Assembly: GCA_021324015.1 (NCBI GenBank)
Contig: JAJPJX010000162.1
Location: forward strand, 62,001 to 126,000
DNA: 64,000 nucleotides
Direction: 5' to 3'
Origin: Solibacteraceae bacterium
GTDB lineage: Bacteria; Acidobacteriota; Terriglobia; Bryobacterales; Bryobacteraceae
Shown here: positions 17,111 through 24,543 of the stretch, piece after piece
Position numbering within the stretch: the first letter of the stretch is position 1
Layout: each line of letters starts with the position of its first letter
Made by a program: the position numbers and the translations under genes
Notes under the pieces: generated by a model
The model's input: only the letters and a program-made list of their open reading frames with translations
Database searches by the model: none
What the model was told of the DNA's origin: nothing

Positions 17111-18532
17111 ATGCCCAAGATCCTCATGGTGGCCTCGGAGGCGGCGCCCTACGCCAAGAGCGGGGGCTTGGCGGACGTGGTGGGCGCGCTTCCAGAGGCA
17201 CTGCGCGTGGAAGGCTGCGAGACGGCCGTGCTGCTGCCGCGCTACCGCGCCATCCCGCTCAAGTCCGCCCGGCGCGTCTACGACCACCTGCCGGTATGGT
17301 TGGGATCCGCCCGCTACGATGTGGCCGTCTACCAGGCTTCCGCCGCAGCCCCGTTCTATTTTCTGGATTGCCCGCCGCTGTTCGACCGGGCCGGGCTCTA
17401 CGGCGAAAACGGCGCGGATTACCCGGATAACCACATTCGCTTCGCCGTGCTGGCGCGCGCCGCCCTGGCCGTGGCCCGCCACCTGTTCCGGCCCGATATC
17501 TTTCACTGCCACGACTGGCAGTCCGGGCTGGTACCGGCCTACTTGCGCACCACTTTCTCCACCGACCCCACGGTGCTGGCCATCAAGACCCTGTTCACCA
17601 TCCACAATCTCGGCTATCAGGGCCTGTTTCCGAGAAGCGTCCTGCCGGAGATTGCCCTGGATGCGCGTGTCTTTCATCCGGACGGCATGGAATTCTACGG
17701 GATGCTGAGCTACATCAAGGGCGGCCTGTTCTACAGCGATGCCCTGAACACCGTCAGCCCCACTTACGCCCGCGAAATTCAGACGCCGGCCTACGGCTTC
17801 GGGTTGGACGGCGTCCTGCGCGCCCGCAGCCAGGCACTCTGCGGCATCCTCAACGGCGTGGACTACCGCGAGTGGAACCCCGAAACCGACGCTCTCCTGC
17901 CGGCCAATTACTCGGCCCGGGATCTGAGCGGAAAGCAGGTCTGCAAGCAGCATCTGGTCAACGAGTTCGGCTTGCAGCCGGAGGCCATGGAGCGCCCCCT
18001 GCTGGGCATCGTTTCGCGCTTTACCGAACAGAAAGGCGCCGACCTGCTGGAGGCCATCGGAGGCCGGCTTGCTCAGGAATCCGTCTACCTGGTGGCCCTG
18101 GGCTCGGGCGAGCCCGAGCATGAGGATGTGTTCCGCGGCCTGGCGGCCGCCTGGCCCGGACGCATCGGCGTGCGCATCGGCTACGACAACGCCCTGGCCC
18201 ACCGCATCCAGGCCGGGGCCGACATGTTCCTGGTGCCCAGCCGCTACGAGCCTTGCGGTCTCACGCAGATGTACAGCCTGAAATACGGCGCCGTCCCGGT
18301 GGTGCGCGCCACCGGCGGCTTGGATGATACTATCGAAGACGGGACGGGGTTCAAGTTCTGGGACTACTCCCCGGAAGCGCTCTACGGCGCCATCCGGGCG
18401 GCCGTGGAGGCCTTCGGCAACCCGGAGAACTGGCGTGCCATCATGCTCCGGGGGATGCAGAAAGACTTTTCCTGGCCGGTCTCAGCCTCCGCGTACGCCG
18501 CCCTGTACCGGCGGCTGCTGAGGCAGCCTTGA
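17111..18532 (+). CDS. glgA: glycogen synthase (ADP-glucose type, GT5)
   Basis: 473-residue GT-B glycosyltransferase that extends glycogen from ADP-glucose. The N-terminal MPKILMVASEAAPYAKSGGL holds the KxGGL nucleotide-sugar motif (K16). HCHDWQSGLVPAYL, the FTIHNLGYQGLF region, the NTVSPTYAREIQTP strand and ILNGVDYREWNPETD are all family landmarks. The C-terminal donor domain has GIVSRFTEQKGADLL, FLVPSRYEPCGLTQMYSLKYG (E-x7-E region) and ATGGLDDTI. The start used is the ATG at 17111, 8 bases after rpiB, which aligns with the family; a longer in-frame ORF upstream overlaps rpiB and is not coding. It probably shares a transcript with rpiB. Confidence 0.96.
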   Translation: MPKILMVASEAAPYAKSGGLADVVGALPEALRVEGCETAVLLPRYRAIPLKSARRVYDHLPVWLGSARYDVAVYQASAAAPFYFLDCPPLFDRAGLYGENGADYPDNHIRFAVLARAALAVARHLFRPDIFHCHDWQSGLVPAYLRTTFSTDPTVLAIKTLFTIHNLGYQGLFPRSVLPEIALDARVFHPDGMEFYGMLSYIKGGLFYSDALNTVSPTYAREIQTPAYGFGLDGVLRARSQALCGILNGVDYREWNPETDALLPANYSARDLSGKQVCKQHLVNEFGLQPEAMERPLLGIVSRFTEQKGADLLEAIGGRLAQESVYLVALGSGEPEHEDVFRGLAAAWPGRIGVRIGYDNALAHRIQAGADMFLVPSRYEPCGLTQMYSLKYGAVPVVRATGGLDDTIEDGTGFKFWDYSPEALYGAIRAAVEAFGNPENWRAIMLRGMQKDFSWPVSASAYAALYRRLLRQP

Positions 18533-18578
18533 ATCCTGCGGGGTCCCTCGCGATTCTAATGTTCTGTAGGAGACAAAA

Positions 18579-18911
18579 ATGGCGGGTAATAACACGCTGA
18601 CCTTTACCGATACAACGTTTGATCAGGATGTTCTGCGCTCCGAGGTGCCAGTCCTGGTGGATTTTTGGGCCGAATGGTGCGGCCCCTGCCGGCAGATGGC
18701 GCCGACCATCGATCTGGTGGCGAAGGAGTACGCCGGCAAAGTGAAGGTCGGCAAGCTGGACGTGGATTCCAACGGCAACACGGCCATGCGCTACAACATC
18801 CGGGGCATCCCGACGCTGCTGCTGTTCAAGAACGGCCAGATCGTCGAGCAGCGGGTGGGCGCGGTGGGCAAGTCCGACGTGCAGAAGATGCTCGACGCCC
18901 ACGTGGGCTGA
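18579..18911 (+). CDS. trxA: thioredoxin
   Basis: 110-residue cytosolic thioredoxin. The redox motif WCGPC lies at residues 33-37 within VDFWAEWCGPCRQMAPTID; the cis-proline is in RGIPTLLLFKNG, and the C-terminal VGAVGKSDVQKMLDAHV helix is complete. Length and motif spacing match E. coli thioredoxin 1. A strong TAGGAG ribosome site stands 6 bases before the ATG. It follows glgA by 46 bases and ends just before a 9-base-pair hairpin shared with a convergent gene. Confidence 0.97.
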   Translation: MAGNNTLTFTDTTFDQDVLRSEVPVLVDFWAEWCGPCRQMAPTIDLVAKEYAGKVKVGKLDVDSNGNTAMRYNIRGIPTLLLFKNGQIVEQRVGAVGKSDVQKMLDAHVG

Positions 18912-18920
18912 TCCAGGTTC

Positions 18921-18945
18921 GGGCAGCGGGCATGCTCCGCTGCCC
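18921..18945. terminator. bidirectional hairpin between trxA and the convergent DksA-type gene
   Basis: Perfect 9-base-pair stem GGGCAGCGG / CCGCTGCCC with a 7-base loop, filling the space between two convergent stop codons (18911 and 18946). There is no U-tract on either side, so termination may be weak or factor-assisted. Confidence 0.6.
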
Positions 18946-19359
18946 TCATGCCTCCCGCAGTTCAGGGGTCTTCAGGTTGCGGAATTCCTCTCCCTCTTCC
19001 CGGGAAGCGGCCTGTTCCTGGCAAGGCACGCAATACCGGGCCCACGGCACAACGCGCAGGCGCTTGGCGGGAATGGCCTGCTCGCAGGACTGGCACGTGC
19101 CGTAGTCGCCCAGCCGGATGCGGTCCAGGGCTTCGTCGATCAGGCGAAGCTGCGAATAATCCAGACTGTTCAGACGCAGGGAGACGAACTCGTCATGGGA
19201 GATCTGTGCCTGGTCCTCTTCCGCCACCCGGCCCATGCGGGCCAGCGTATCGAACTTGGCGCCTAAGCCGCCCAACACCTGCTGGCGGCGCGCCAACAGC
19301 ATCCCGCGATAAACCTCCAAGCTGTCTTCCTCTTCGCGAACCCGGGCGTTCCGGCTCAT
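18946..19359 (-). CDS. TraR/DksA-type C4 zinc-finger protein
   Basis: 137-residue protein with a long N-terminal helical hairpin and a C-terminal C4 finger (CQSCEQAIPAKRLRVVPWARYCVPC, spacing C-x2-C-x17-C-x2-C). DksA/TraR proteins insert the coiled coil into the RNA polymerase secondary channel and modulate initiation with ppGpp. The tip region DYSQLRLIDEALDRIRLGDYGTC resembles the family. Two earlier in-frame starts exist (ATG at 19395 and another at 19428), but a GGGAGGAA site 5 bases before the ATG at 19359 fixes this one. It could be a DksA-like regulator rather than true DksA. An AT-rich stretch upstream (about 19400-19460) probably holds its promoter. Confidence 0.88.
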   Translation of the reverse strand: MSRNARVREEEDSLEVYRGMLLARRQQVLGGLGAKFDTLARMGRVAEEDQAQISHDEFVSLRLNSLDYSQLRLIDEALDRIRLGDYGTCQSCEQAIPAKRLRVVPWARYCVPCQEQAASREEGEEFRNLKTPELREA

Positions 19360-19465
19360 CGTGTTCCTCCCGCGCAAATCGCGCATTTCGGACATCGAAT
19401 TACCCAATTGGTTCCGAAAAATTAACAAAAATCTCGCGGAAAGACAATCCTTTTTTGGCGGGTAT

Positions 19466-20020
19466 TTATTTGGCGGGGGCCTGTTTGGGGGGAGCGGCCA
19501 GGACGCCGGAGAGATCTCCCAGCATTTGCCGCTCTTCGGGGTTGTACTTATTCTTGAACTCTTCGCTGTTCAGACGGGTCTGGCGCTCGCTCTCCGGCAG
19601 GCCGCGAAGCTGTTCGAATTCCTTGCTGAGGGTCTGGCGGCGCTCGTCGGGAAGCTGCATGAATTTGCCGATGTCCCGGCGCACCATGTCCTGTTTTTCG
19701 GGGGGCAGTTGCAGGAATTGCTGGTAGCGTTCGCGCAGTTGCTGGCGCTCGGCGCGGGGCAGGCGGTTGAAGCGTTCGATGCGTTCGCGGATCTGCCGCT
19801 GGCGCTCGGGCGGCAGCTTGGCCAGGGCGCGCTGCCGCTCGGCGGGCGTCATCTGGTTCCAGCGCTCCAGCGCGTCGCGGCGGGGGTGCGGCTGCGCGCC
19901 GCCCATGCCGGAGAAGTTGGGCCCGTTGCCGCGTCCGCCGCCGCGGCCGCCGCGCTGCGCCCAGACACCGCCGGCCAGCAGCAGCCACAACAACCCGCAA
20001 CTGGTCAACGCCCGTATCAA
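19466..20020 (-). CDS. exported DUF3106-type Arg/Gln/Pro-rich protein
   Basis: 184 residues with a signal peptide (MIRALTSCGLLWLLLAGGVWAQ) and a Gly/Arg-rich linker, then repeated helical units with the consensus (L/M)(T/P)PExRQ: WNQMTPAERQRALAKLPPER, RFNRLPRAERQQLRERY, FLQLPPEKQDMVRRDIGKF, FMQLPDERRQTLSKEF. This is the pattern of DUF3106 proteins, with about 20-24 residues per repeat. It is periplasmic and very basic. It is the last gene of an operon with an ECF sigma factor and its zinc-finger anti-sigma factor, 10 bases after the latter, so it may take part in the envelope signal sensed by that pair. The family has no established function. Confidence 0.82.
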   Translation of the reverse strand: MIRALTSCGLLWLLLAGGVWAQRGGRGGGRGNGPNFSGMGGAQPHPRRDALERWNQMTPAERQRALAKLPPERQRQIRERIERFNRLPRAERQQLRERYQQFLQLPPEKQDMVRRDIGKFMQLPDERRQTLSKEFEQLRGLPESERQTRLNSEEFKNKYNPEERQMLGDLSGVLAAPPKQAPAK

Positions 20021-20030
20021 CGCGCGCTCC

Positions 20031-20531
20031 TTACATCGAGTCCGGCGAGTGCTTCTCGACGCCCGTAGCCTCCGTAAACTGGTGCAGCAGCTCCAGGTCG
20101 TCCAAAGTGCGCTCCACCTGTTCGGCCTGCACGCTCTCCACGCGCACCGCGGGCGGAGCGGGCGCCGGGCGCCGCTCGCCGGGACGCTGTGCGATGATGC
20201 CGGCCATCACCAGCAGGCAGGCCGCCGCCGCCAGCGGCAGGCCCTGCCGCAGCAGCACGGGCCGGAAAGGTTGGAACAGGCGCTGCCACCAGGTATACCC
20301 TTCGGCTTCGATGCGCTGGTAGAGCCTTCGGTCAAAGTCCGCCGGCACGGGCGGGGCTTCCCAGGTGTCCAGGGCCTCCCAAACTGTTTGCTGGGCCTCC
20401 TGAAAGGACCGGCACGCCGCGCAGGACCGCATGTGCCGCTCGAGCGCCGCCGCCTGGGCCGGGTCCAGCCTGTTGGCACAGTACGCCAGCAGGGTTTCCG
20501 CATGTTCCTCAGTTTCGATCGGGCACCTCAT
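20031..20531 (-). CDS. anti-sigma factor with zf-HC2 domain and one membrane helix
   Basis: 166-residue membrane protein. The N-terminal zinc-binding anti-sigma domain has the C-x(n)-H-x3-C-x2-C pattern (YCANRLDPAQAAALERHMRSCAAC). A transmembrane helix follows around 111-128 (LPLAAAACLLVMAGIIA), then a periplasmic tail (about 130-166). It lies immediately downstream of an ECF sigma gene and overlaps its end, the standard sigma/anti-sigma arrangement. The ATG at 20531 (MRCPIETEEHAETLLAYC) is preceded by GGAG; a longer frame upstream runs into the sigma gene and is not needed. Release is likely by regulated proteolysis or a conformational change, but no partner protease is nearby. Confidence 0.85.
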   Translation of the reverse strand: MRCPIETEEHAETLLAYCANRLDPAQAAALERHMRSCAACRSFQEAQQTVWEALDTWEAPPVPADFDRRLYQRIEAEGYTWWQRLFQPFRPVLLRQGLPLAAAACLLVMAGIIAQRPGERRPAPAPPAVRVESVQAEQVERTLDDLELLHQFTEATGVEKHSPDSM

Positions 20532-20547
20532 ACCTAACTCCGCACCT

Positions 20548-21168
20548 TCATGCCATGTGCGCCAGCCGCGCGCGCAAGGTCTCATAGGCCCGAAACAGCA
20601 GGGATTTCACCGCCGATTCCGAGCACCCCAAGACCTTCGCGATCTGAGAATATTCCATCTCCTCGTACTTGTGCATCAACACCGCCGCGCGCTGCTTTTC
20701 CGGCAGCAGGCTCACGGCCCGGCGCACTTCCTCCAGCCGGGCGCGGTAGACCATGGACTGCTCCACGGTGGGCGCAGCATCGGAAATCTGCCGCACCGGC
20801 AGCTCCGCCACGCTTCCGTCCAGGGACTCCTGGCCACGCTCGTTCTTCCCGTCGCGCAGGGCGTTCAACGCCAGGTGCGTCGCTATCCGAAACAGCCACG
20901 TGGTGAACTTGGCCGTCGGTTCGTAGGTGCTTCGGGAGCGGTACACCCGCAGGAAAACTTCCTGCGCCAACTCTTCCGCCACGGCGTGGTTCTGCACCAT
21001 CCGGTAAAGGAAGTGGATGACCGCGGAGCGGTGCTTTTCGAGCAACAGACCGAAGCTCGCCCCATCCCCTTCCTTGACGCGGAGCATCAGCTCAGCATCG
21101 TAGTCGAGAGCCGCCGCAGCTCCCCCCATATCGGTGTTAACCCTCTCTGGCATCAAAGGTTGCGCCAC
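20548..21168 (-). CDS. ECF-family RNA polymerase sigma factor (RpoE-like)
   Basis: 206 residues. Region 2 spans about 30-100 (DGASFGLLLEKHRSAVIHFL, AEELAQEVFLRVYRSRSTY, FTTWLFRIATHLALNALRD) and region 4 about 145-200 (RAVSLLPEKQRAAVLMHKYE, YSQIAKVLGCSESAVKSLLF), with the usual acidic linker between. It should direct transcription of a small regulon, probably including its own operon. The start may be 21168 or the ATG at 21153; both give a full region 2. The downstream anti-sigma gene begins inside its last codons, and a DUF3106 gene follows. Confidence 0.92.
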   Translation of the reverse strand: MAQPLMPERVNTDMGGAAAALDYDAELMLRVKEGDGASFGLLLEKHRSAVIHFLYRMVQNHAVAEELAQEVFLRVYRSRSTYEPTAKFTTWLFRIATHLALNALRDGKNERGQESLDGSVAELPVRQISDAAPTVEQSMVYRARLEEVRRAVSLLPEKQRAAVLMHKYEEMEYSQIAKVLGCSESAVKSLLFRAYETLRARLAHMA

Positions 21169-21192
21169 GCCGCGGAAAACATCAGCGCCTCC

Positions 21193-22191
21193 TCATTCGC
21201 CCTTCAGGGAGCGTTCCATGAGCCGCCGGATGGCTTCCCGGGGGTCCAGGCCGAAGTGCAGCATTTCGTACATCTGCGAGGAGATGGGCATTTCCACGCC
21301 GTAGCGGCGGGCCAAGTCCACGGCCGCGTTCGTAGTCTTGATCCCCTCGGCGACCATCTGCATCGAGTTTACAATTTCGGGCAGCTTCCGGCCACGGGCC
21401 AGTTCCAGGCCCACGGTCCGGTTGCGGCTGAGTTCCCCGGTACAGGTGAGAACCAGATCGCCCAGTCCGGCCAGCCCGGCGAGGGTCTGCGGGCGGCCTC
21501 CCATGGCCACGGCCAGGCGGGTCATCTCCGCCAGGCCGCGTGTGATGAGGGCCGCCAGCACGTTGCTGCCAAACCCCAAACCGTAGCAAACCCCAGCCCC
21601 GATGGCCACCACGTTCTTCACCGCGCCGCCGATTTCCACACCCACCGGATCCTGGCTGGTGTAGAGCCGGAAGGTAGGACCGGAGAAGGCCGCCTGGATC
21701 TTCTGAGCCGCCGCCGGATCGGCCGAGGCCACCACCAGCGCGGTCGGATCGCCGCGCGCCACCTCTCGCGCGAAGGTAGGACCCGAGAGGACCACCACGC
21801 CCGGTGCGAAGCGCTGGCCGACCACTTCGCCGATCACCTCGGAGGGGCGCAGCAACGTGCCATTCTCCAGGCCCTTGGTGGCGCTGACGAACACCATGCC
21901 AGGCTCCAGCAGCGGGAGCATCCGGGCGTACAGGTCGCGCACCAGGTGGGAGGGCATGACGCTCAACACCACGTCGGCGCGCTCCAGGGCGGCGGCAAAT
22001 TCGGTGCATACTTCCACGTTGGACGGCAACCGGAAGCCGGGGAGGTACACGTCGTTTTCGTGTCCCGCCCCCATACGTGCTGCCAGATCCCTTTCGTAGA
22101 CCCACAGGCGCACCCGCCGGGCGCGCGGAGCGAGCACGATGGCCAGCGCCGTACCCCAACTGCCGGCGCCGATAATCGCCAGCGACTGCAT
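21193..22191 (-). CDS. gpsA: NAD(P)-dependent glycerol-3-phosphate dehydrogenase
   Basis: 332-residue cytosolic enzyme producing sn-glycerol-3-phosphate for phospholipid synthesis. The N-terminal Rossmann motif is AIIGAGSWGTALA; the catalytic lysine lies in GGAVKNVVAIGAGVCYGLG; AGLGDLVLTCTGELSRNRTVG and AEGIKTTNAAVDLARRYGV are family signatures. The start ATG at 22191 overlaps the plsY stop (TGATG), so it is coupled to plsY, the acyltransferase that uses its product. A GTG codon lies one codon earlier. Directly downstream (24 bases) is the ECF sigma gene, which may or may not be co-transcribed. Confidence 0.96.
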   Translation of the reverse strand: MQSLAIIGAGSWGTALAIVLAPRARRVRLWVYERDLAARMGAGHENDVYLPGFRLPSNVEVCTEFAAALERADVVLSVMPSHLVRDLYARMLPLLEPGMVFVSATKGLENGTLLRPSEVIGEVVGQRFAPGVVVLSGPTFAREVARGDPTALVVASADPAAAQKIQAAFSGPTFRLYTSQDPVGVEIGGAVKNVVAIGAGVCYGLGFGSNVLAALITRGLAEMTRLAVAMGGRPQTLAGLAGLGDLVLTCTGELSRNRTVGLELARGRKLPEIVNSMQMVAEGIKTTNAAVDLARRYGVEMPISSQMYEMLHFGLDPREAIRRLMERSLKGE

Positions 22192-22790
22192 CACTTGCGG
22201 CCCCCGAAGGAGAACACGTTCTCCTTGCCCCGGCGCAGCCGCTCAATGTTTTCCACGTGCCGGTAGACGATCAGCGCACCGCTGGCCACGGCGGCGGCTA
22301 CCACGGAGAGGGGTGGGTGCAGGATCAGCCACACAGCCAGCGGAAAAGTGCCCGCCCCCAGGATGGAGCCCAAAGAAATGTAGCGCGTGCGCGCTACCGT
22401 CAGCCCGAAGACCAGCAGCACGGCTGCCAAGGGAACCGGCGTGAGATAGAGGTAGGCGCCCACGAAACTGGCCACCGCCTTGCCGCCCTTGAACTTCAGG
22501 AATACGGGATAGATATGCCCCAGCATGACCGCCACCGCCGCGGCGCTCATCCAGTGGAGGCTGCTGGAGGTCAGCCTGCCGGCGAGCCACACCGCCACGA
22601 AACCCTTGGCGATATCCAGCAGCAGAGTGGCCACGCCCGCCAGGCGCCCGGTGGTACGCAGCACGTTGGTGGCGCCGATGTTGCCGCTGCCGGACGCGCG
22701 CACGTCGGCGCCGGTCTTCCATTTCACCAGCAGAAATCCGAAAGGAATCGCGCCCAGCAGATACGCGGCGGCCAGGGCCAGCAGAGGCAT
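22191..22790 (-). CDS. plsY: acyl-phosphate glycerol-3-phosphate acyltransferase
   Basis: 199-residue inner-membrane enzyme that acylates glycerol-3-phosphate from acyl-phosphate, first step of phospholipid assembly. The three PlsY signatures are visible: SGNIGATNVLRT (motif 1), GHIYPVFLKFKGGKAVAS (motif 2) and the IVYRHVENIERL region (motif 3). Six or seven hydrophobic helices are spread through the protein. It overlaps thpR upstream (TGATG at 22790) and gpsA downstream in the same way, so all three are translationally coupled. Length equals the family norm. Confidence 0.96.
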   Translation of the reverse strand: MPLLALAAAYLLGAIPFGFLLVKWKTGADVRASGSGNIGATNVLRTTGRLAGVATLLLDIAKGFVAVWLAGRLTSSSLHWMSAAAVAVMLGHIYPVFLKFKGGKAVASFVGAYLYLTPVPLAAVLLVFGLTVARTRYISLGSILGAGTFPLAVWLILHPPLSVVAAAVASGALIVYRHVENIERLRRGKENVFSFGGRK

Positions 22791-23353
22791 CACTTGGAAA
22801 TTGGAAACTCCGAGATCTTAGTGTACACGGAACCGTTCGGACCCCGGCGGCTGAGGTACAGGTAGAAGCGCTCGGCGACAAATTCCCCGAAATCCAGCGA
22901 GGGCAGCCCGGCGATGGTCTCGCGCAGCGCCTGGAGCGGCACGCGCTCCTGGATGCGCGCCAGGGTGAGGTGAGGCGAGAAAGGACGATCTTCGCGCGGG
23001 ACGCCGAGGTTGGCGAGCAGCGCGTCGGTCCGCTCCGCCAGTGCGGCCAGGTCCGGAGACGCCTCGATGCCCGCCCAAAACACCCGCGGCGCGTGTGGAT
23101 TCGGGAAGAACCCGAGACGCCGGACGGAGATACGCGCGGGCGCGAAACCCGGCACGGCGCGCAGCGCGGTGTTCACCTCGTCGAGGCGTTGCTCCGGCCA
23201 CTCGCCCAGGAACTTGGTGGTGATGTGCAGGTTCTCGAGCGGACTCCAGCGCAGCCGCGCGGTGGGGCGCAGGCGAGCCAACAGCCGCTCCAGGTTGTGG
23301 ACGATCTCCTCCGGCACGTCGATCCCGGTGAACAGTCGCATTTGCGCGATCAT
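22790..23353 (-). CDS. thpR: RNA 2',3'-cyclic phosphodiesterase (2H family)
   Basis: 187-residue member of the 2H phosphoesterase family (LigT/ThpR), hydrolysing 2',3'-cyclic phosphodiester RNA ends. Both HxT motifs are present: LENLHITTKFLGEW and FSPHLTLARI, spaced as in the family. MRLFTGIDVPEEI is a typical N-terminus. The start could be the ATG at 23353 or at 23341; neither has a strong ribosome site. It is divergent from the DNA glycosylase gene, whose start lies only 8 bases away, so both promoters overlap coding DNA. The coupling to plsY and gpsA is structural; no metabolic link is evident. Confidence 0.92.
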   Translation of the reverse strand: MIAQMRLFTGIDVPEEIVHNLERLLARLRPTARLRWSPLENLHITTKFLGEWPEQRLDEVNTALRAVPGFAPARISVRRLGFFPNPHAPRVFWAGIEASPDLAALAERTDALLANLGVPREDRPFSPHLTLARIQERVPLQALRETIAGLPSLDFGEFVAERFYLYLSRRGPNGSVYTKISEFPISK

Positions 23354-23361
23354 ATTGTCCG

Positions 23362-23955
23362 ATGGATCCTCTTTCAGTTGCAACGCGCGGGCGCATTCTG
23401 CCGCGTTCCTTTTACGCGCGTCCCACGATCGAGGTCGCCCGGGGCCTGCTTGGAAAACTGCTGGTGCATGGCAAGACCGCGGGCATGATCGTGGAGACCG
23501 AGGCCTACCTGGGCGGAGAGGACCTGGCGGCGCATTCGGCGCGCGGACTAACAGCCCGCACCAAGGTGATCTTCGGGCCGCCCGGGCACGCGTATGTCTA
23601 CTTCATCTATGGGATGTACGATTGCCTGAACATCGTCGCCGAGCAAGATGGTAAGCCGGGATGCGTACTTCTGCGAGCCCTGGAGCCAGTGTGGGGCATC
23701 CACATCATGAAGGAGCGAAGGCCACGGGCGCACTCCTTGCGGGACCTGACGTCCGGTCCAGGAAAGTTGACTTTGGCGATGGGGATTACGAGGAAATCGA
23801 ACGGCGCAGATATCACCAGAGGAAACCTGGTGGTGCGCGAATGGCTCCCGGCTGTGGAGATCGCGGTGACACCGCGCATCGGCATCCGTCACTGCCAGGA
23901 TTGGCCGCTACGTTTCGTGATTTCCGGAAACCAATTCGTCAGCCGGCGCATCTAA
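23362..23955 (+). CDS. 3-methyladenine DNA glycosylase (AAG/MPG family)
   Basis: 197-residue base-excision repair glycosylase of the AAG (MPG) fold. The catalytic Glu is in MIVETEAYLGGEDLAAHSAR; YVYFIYGMYDCLNIV carries the base-flipping/intercalating tyrosine region; VLLRALEPVWGI and SGPGKLTLAMGI are conserved family blocks, and the C-terminal RIGI...DWPLRFVISGNQFVS is typical. It removes alkylated purines. Full length for bacterial members. It is divergent from thpR. The final codons include one of three TTCCGGAA palindromes clustered at 23922-24037. Confidence 0.95.
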   Translation: MDPLSVATRGRILPRSFYARPTIEVARGLLGKLLVHGKTAGMIVETEAYLGGEDLAAHSARGLTARTKVIFGPPGHAYVYFIYGMYDCLNIVAEQDGKPGCVLLRALEPVWGIHIMKERRPRAHSLRDLTSGPGKLTLAMGITRKSNGADITRGNLVVREWLPAVEIAVTPRIGIRHCQDWPLRFVISGNQFVSRRI

Positions 23956-24037
23956 ATTTTTTGGTAGTTTCAGGTCTCATTTCGCTTCCGGAATCGGCAT
24001 TGCGGATGATATACTAGCTGCTAACGCCCTTCCGGAA
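23922..24037. repeat. three TTCCGGAA palindromes in 116 bases
   Basis: The 8-base palindrome occurs at 23922-23929, 23986-23993 and 24030-24037 (start-to-start spacing 64 and 44 bases). The middle copy falls where a -35 element would be for the TATACT at 24010-24015, and the third lies just downstream of that -10 box. This geometry suggests an operator for the receiver-like gene at 24069. The palindrome also occurs singly elsewhere in the window (for example near 2447 and 48826), so only the clustering is notable. Confidence 0.45.
24010..24015 (+). promoter_or_regulatory. candidate -10 box of the receiver-like gene
   Basis: TATACT, 54 bases before the ATG at 24069. With an 18-base spacer the -35 position would be TTCCGG, part of a palindrome, which is a poor sigma-70 match and suggests activator or repressor control. 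Confidence 0.35.
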
Positions 24038-24068
24038 ACGGGGACAAAGGGGGCTGGGCCAGGTTTCC

Positions 24069-24539
24069 ATGACCTACGATTCACACGTGAGCACAATCGC
24101 GGCGTCCAGGGCGCGCGCATGGCAGCATCTGGCGGAGGATGGCGCCGCCACTCTGCTGGTAGTGAGCCCGCAGGAGAGCGATCATAGCGCCTTGCGCGAC
24201 ATCTTTGCCGGCACCAACTGGACTGTGCACTATTCCTACACCTGGGAAGAAGCCCGGGAGTGTCTGGAGGAGCATCGCGTTTCAGTAGTGGTGTGCGAGC
24301 GCGATTTGCCCGATGCGACCTGGCGGGACGCGTGGAAGAGCCTGGTGCGCGTGCCCGGCGCACCGATGCTGGTAGTTGCCTCGCGCCTGGCGGACGAACG
24401 CCTGTGGGCCGAAGTGCTGAACCTGGGCGGCTACGACGTCATCCTGAAGCCCTTCGAACCCAACGAAACCAAGTGGGTCGCCGGGACCGCCGCCTGGAAG
24501 TGGCAGCAGCGGCGCCTGGAACGCCAGTTGGTGTGTTAG
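24069..24539 (+). CDS. orphan receiver-like protein with Glu at the phospho-acceptor site
   Basis: 156 residues with the alpha/beta layout of a response-regulator receiver: strand LLVVSP, helix ALRDIF, strand VVVCERDLPD, strand PMLVVASRLAD, then YDVILKPFEP. Aligned to receivers, the phospho-acceptor Asp is replaced by E77, the Ser of the Ser/Thr switch is kept (S105) and the Lys is kept (K127), while the acidic metal pocket is mostly lost (SPQES). There is no output domain. It shares the near-identical block ASRLA(D/N)ERLWAEVLNLG with the protein at 53803-54285. A constitutively active or non-phosphorylated protein-binding module is plausible. Ribosome site not strong. Confidence 0.72.
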   Translation: MTYDSHVSTIAASRARAWQHLAEDGAATLLVVSPQESDHSALRDIFAGTNWTVHYSYTWEEARECLEEHRVSVVVCERDLPDATWRDAWKSLVRVPGAPMLVVASRLADERLWAEVLNLGGYDVILKPFEPNETKWVAGTAAWKWQQRRLERQLVC

Positions 24540-24543
24540 TCCT

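Noticed and set aside
20431-22266. 611-codon open frame opposite the sigma factor and gpsA
   Set aside because: Antisense shadow of well-supported genes; no domain similarity.
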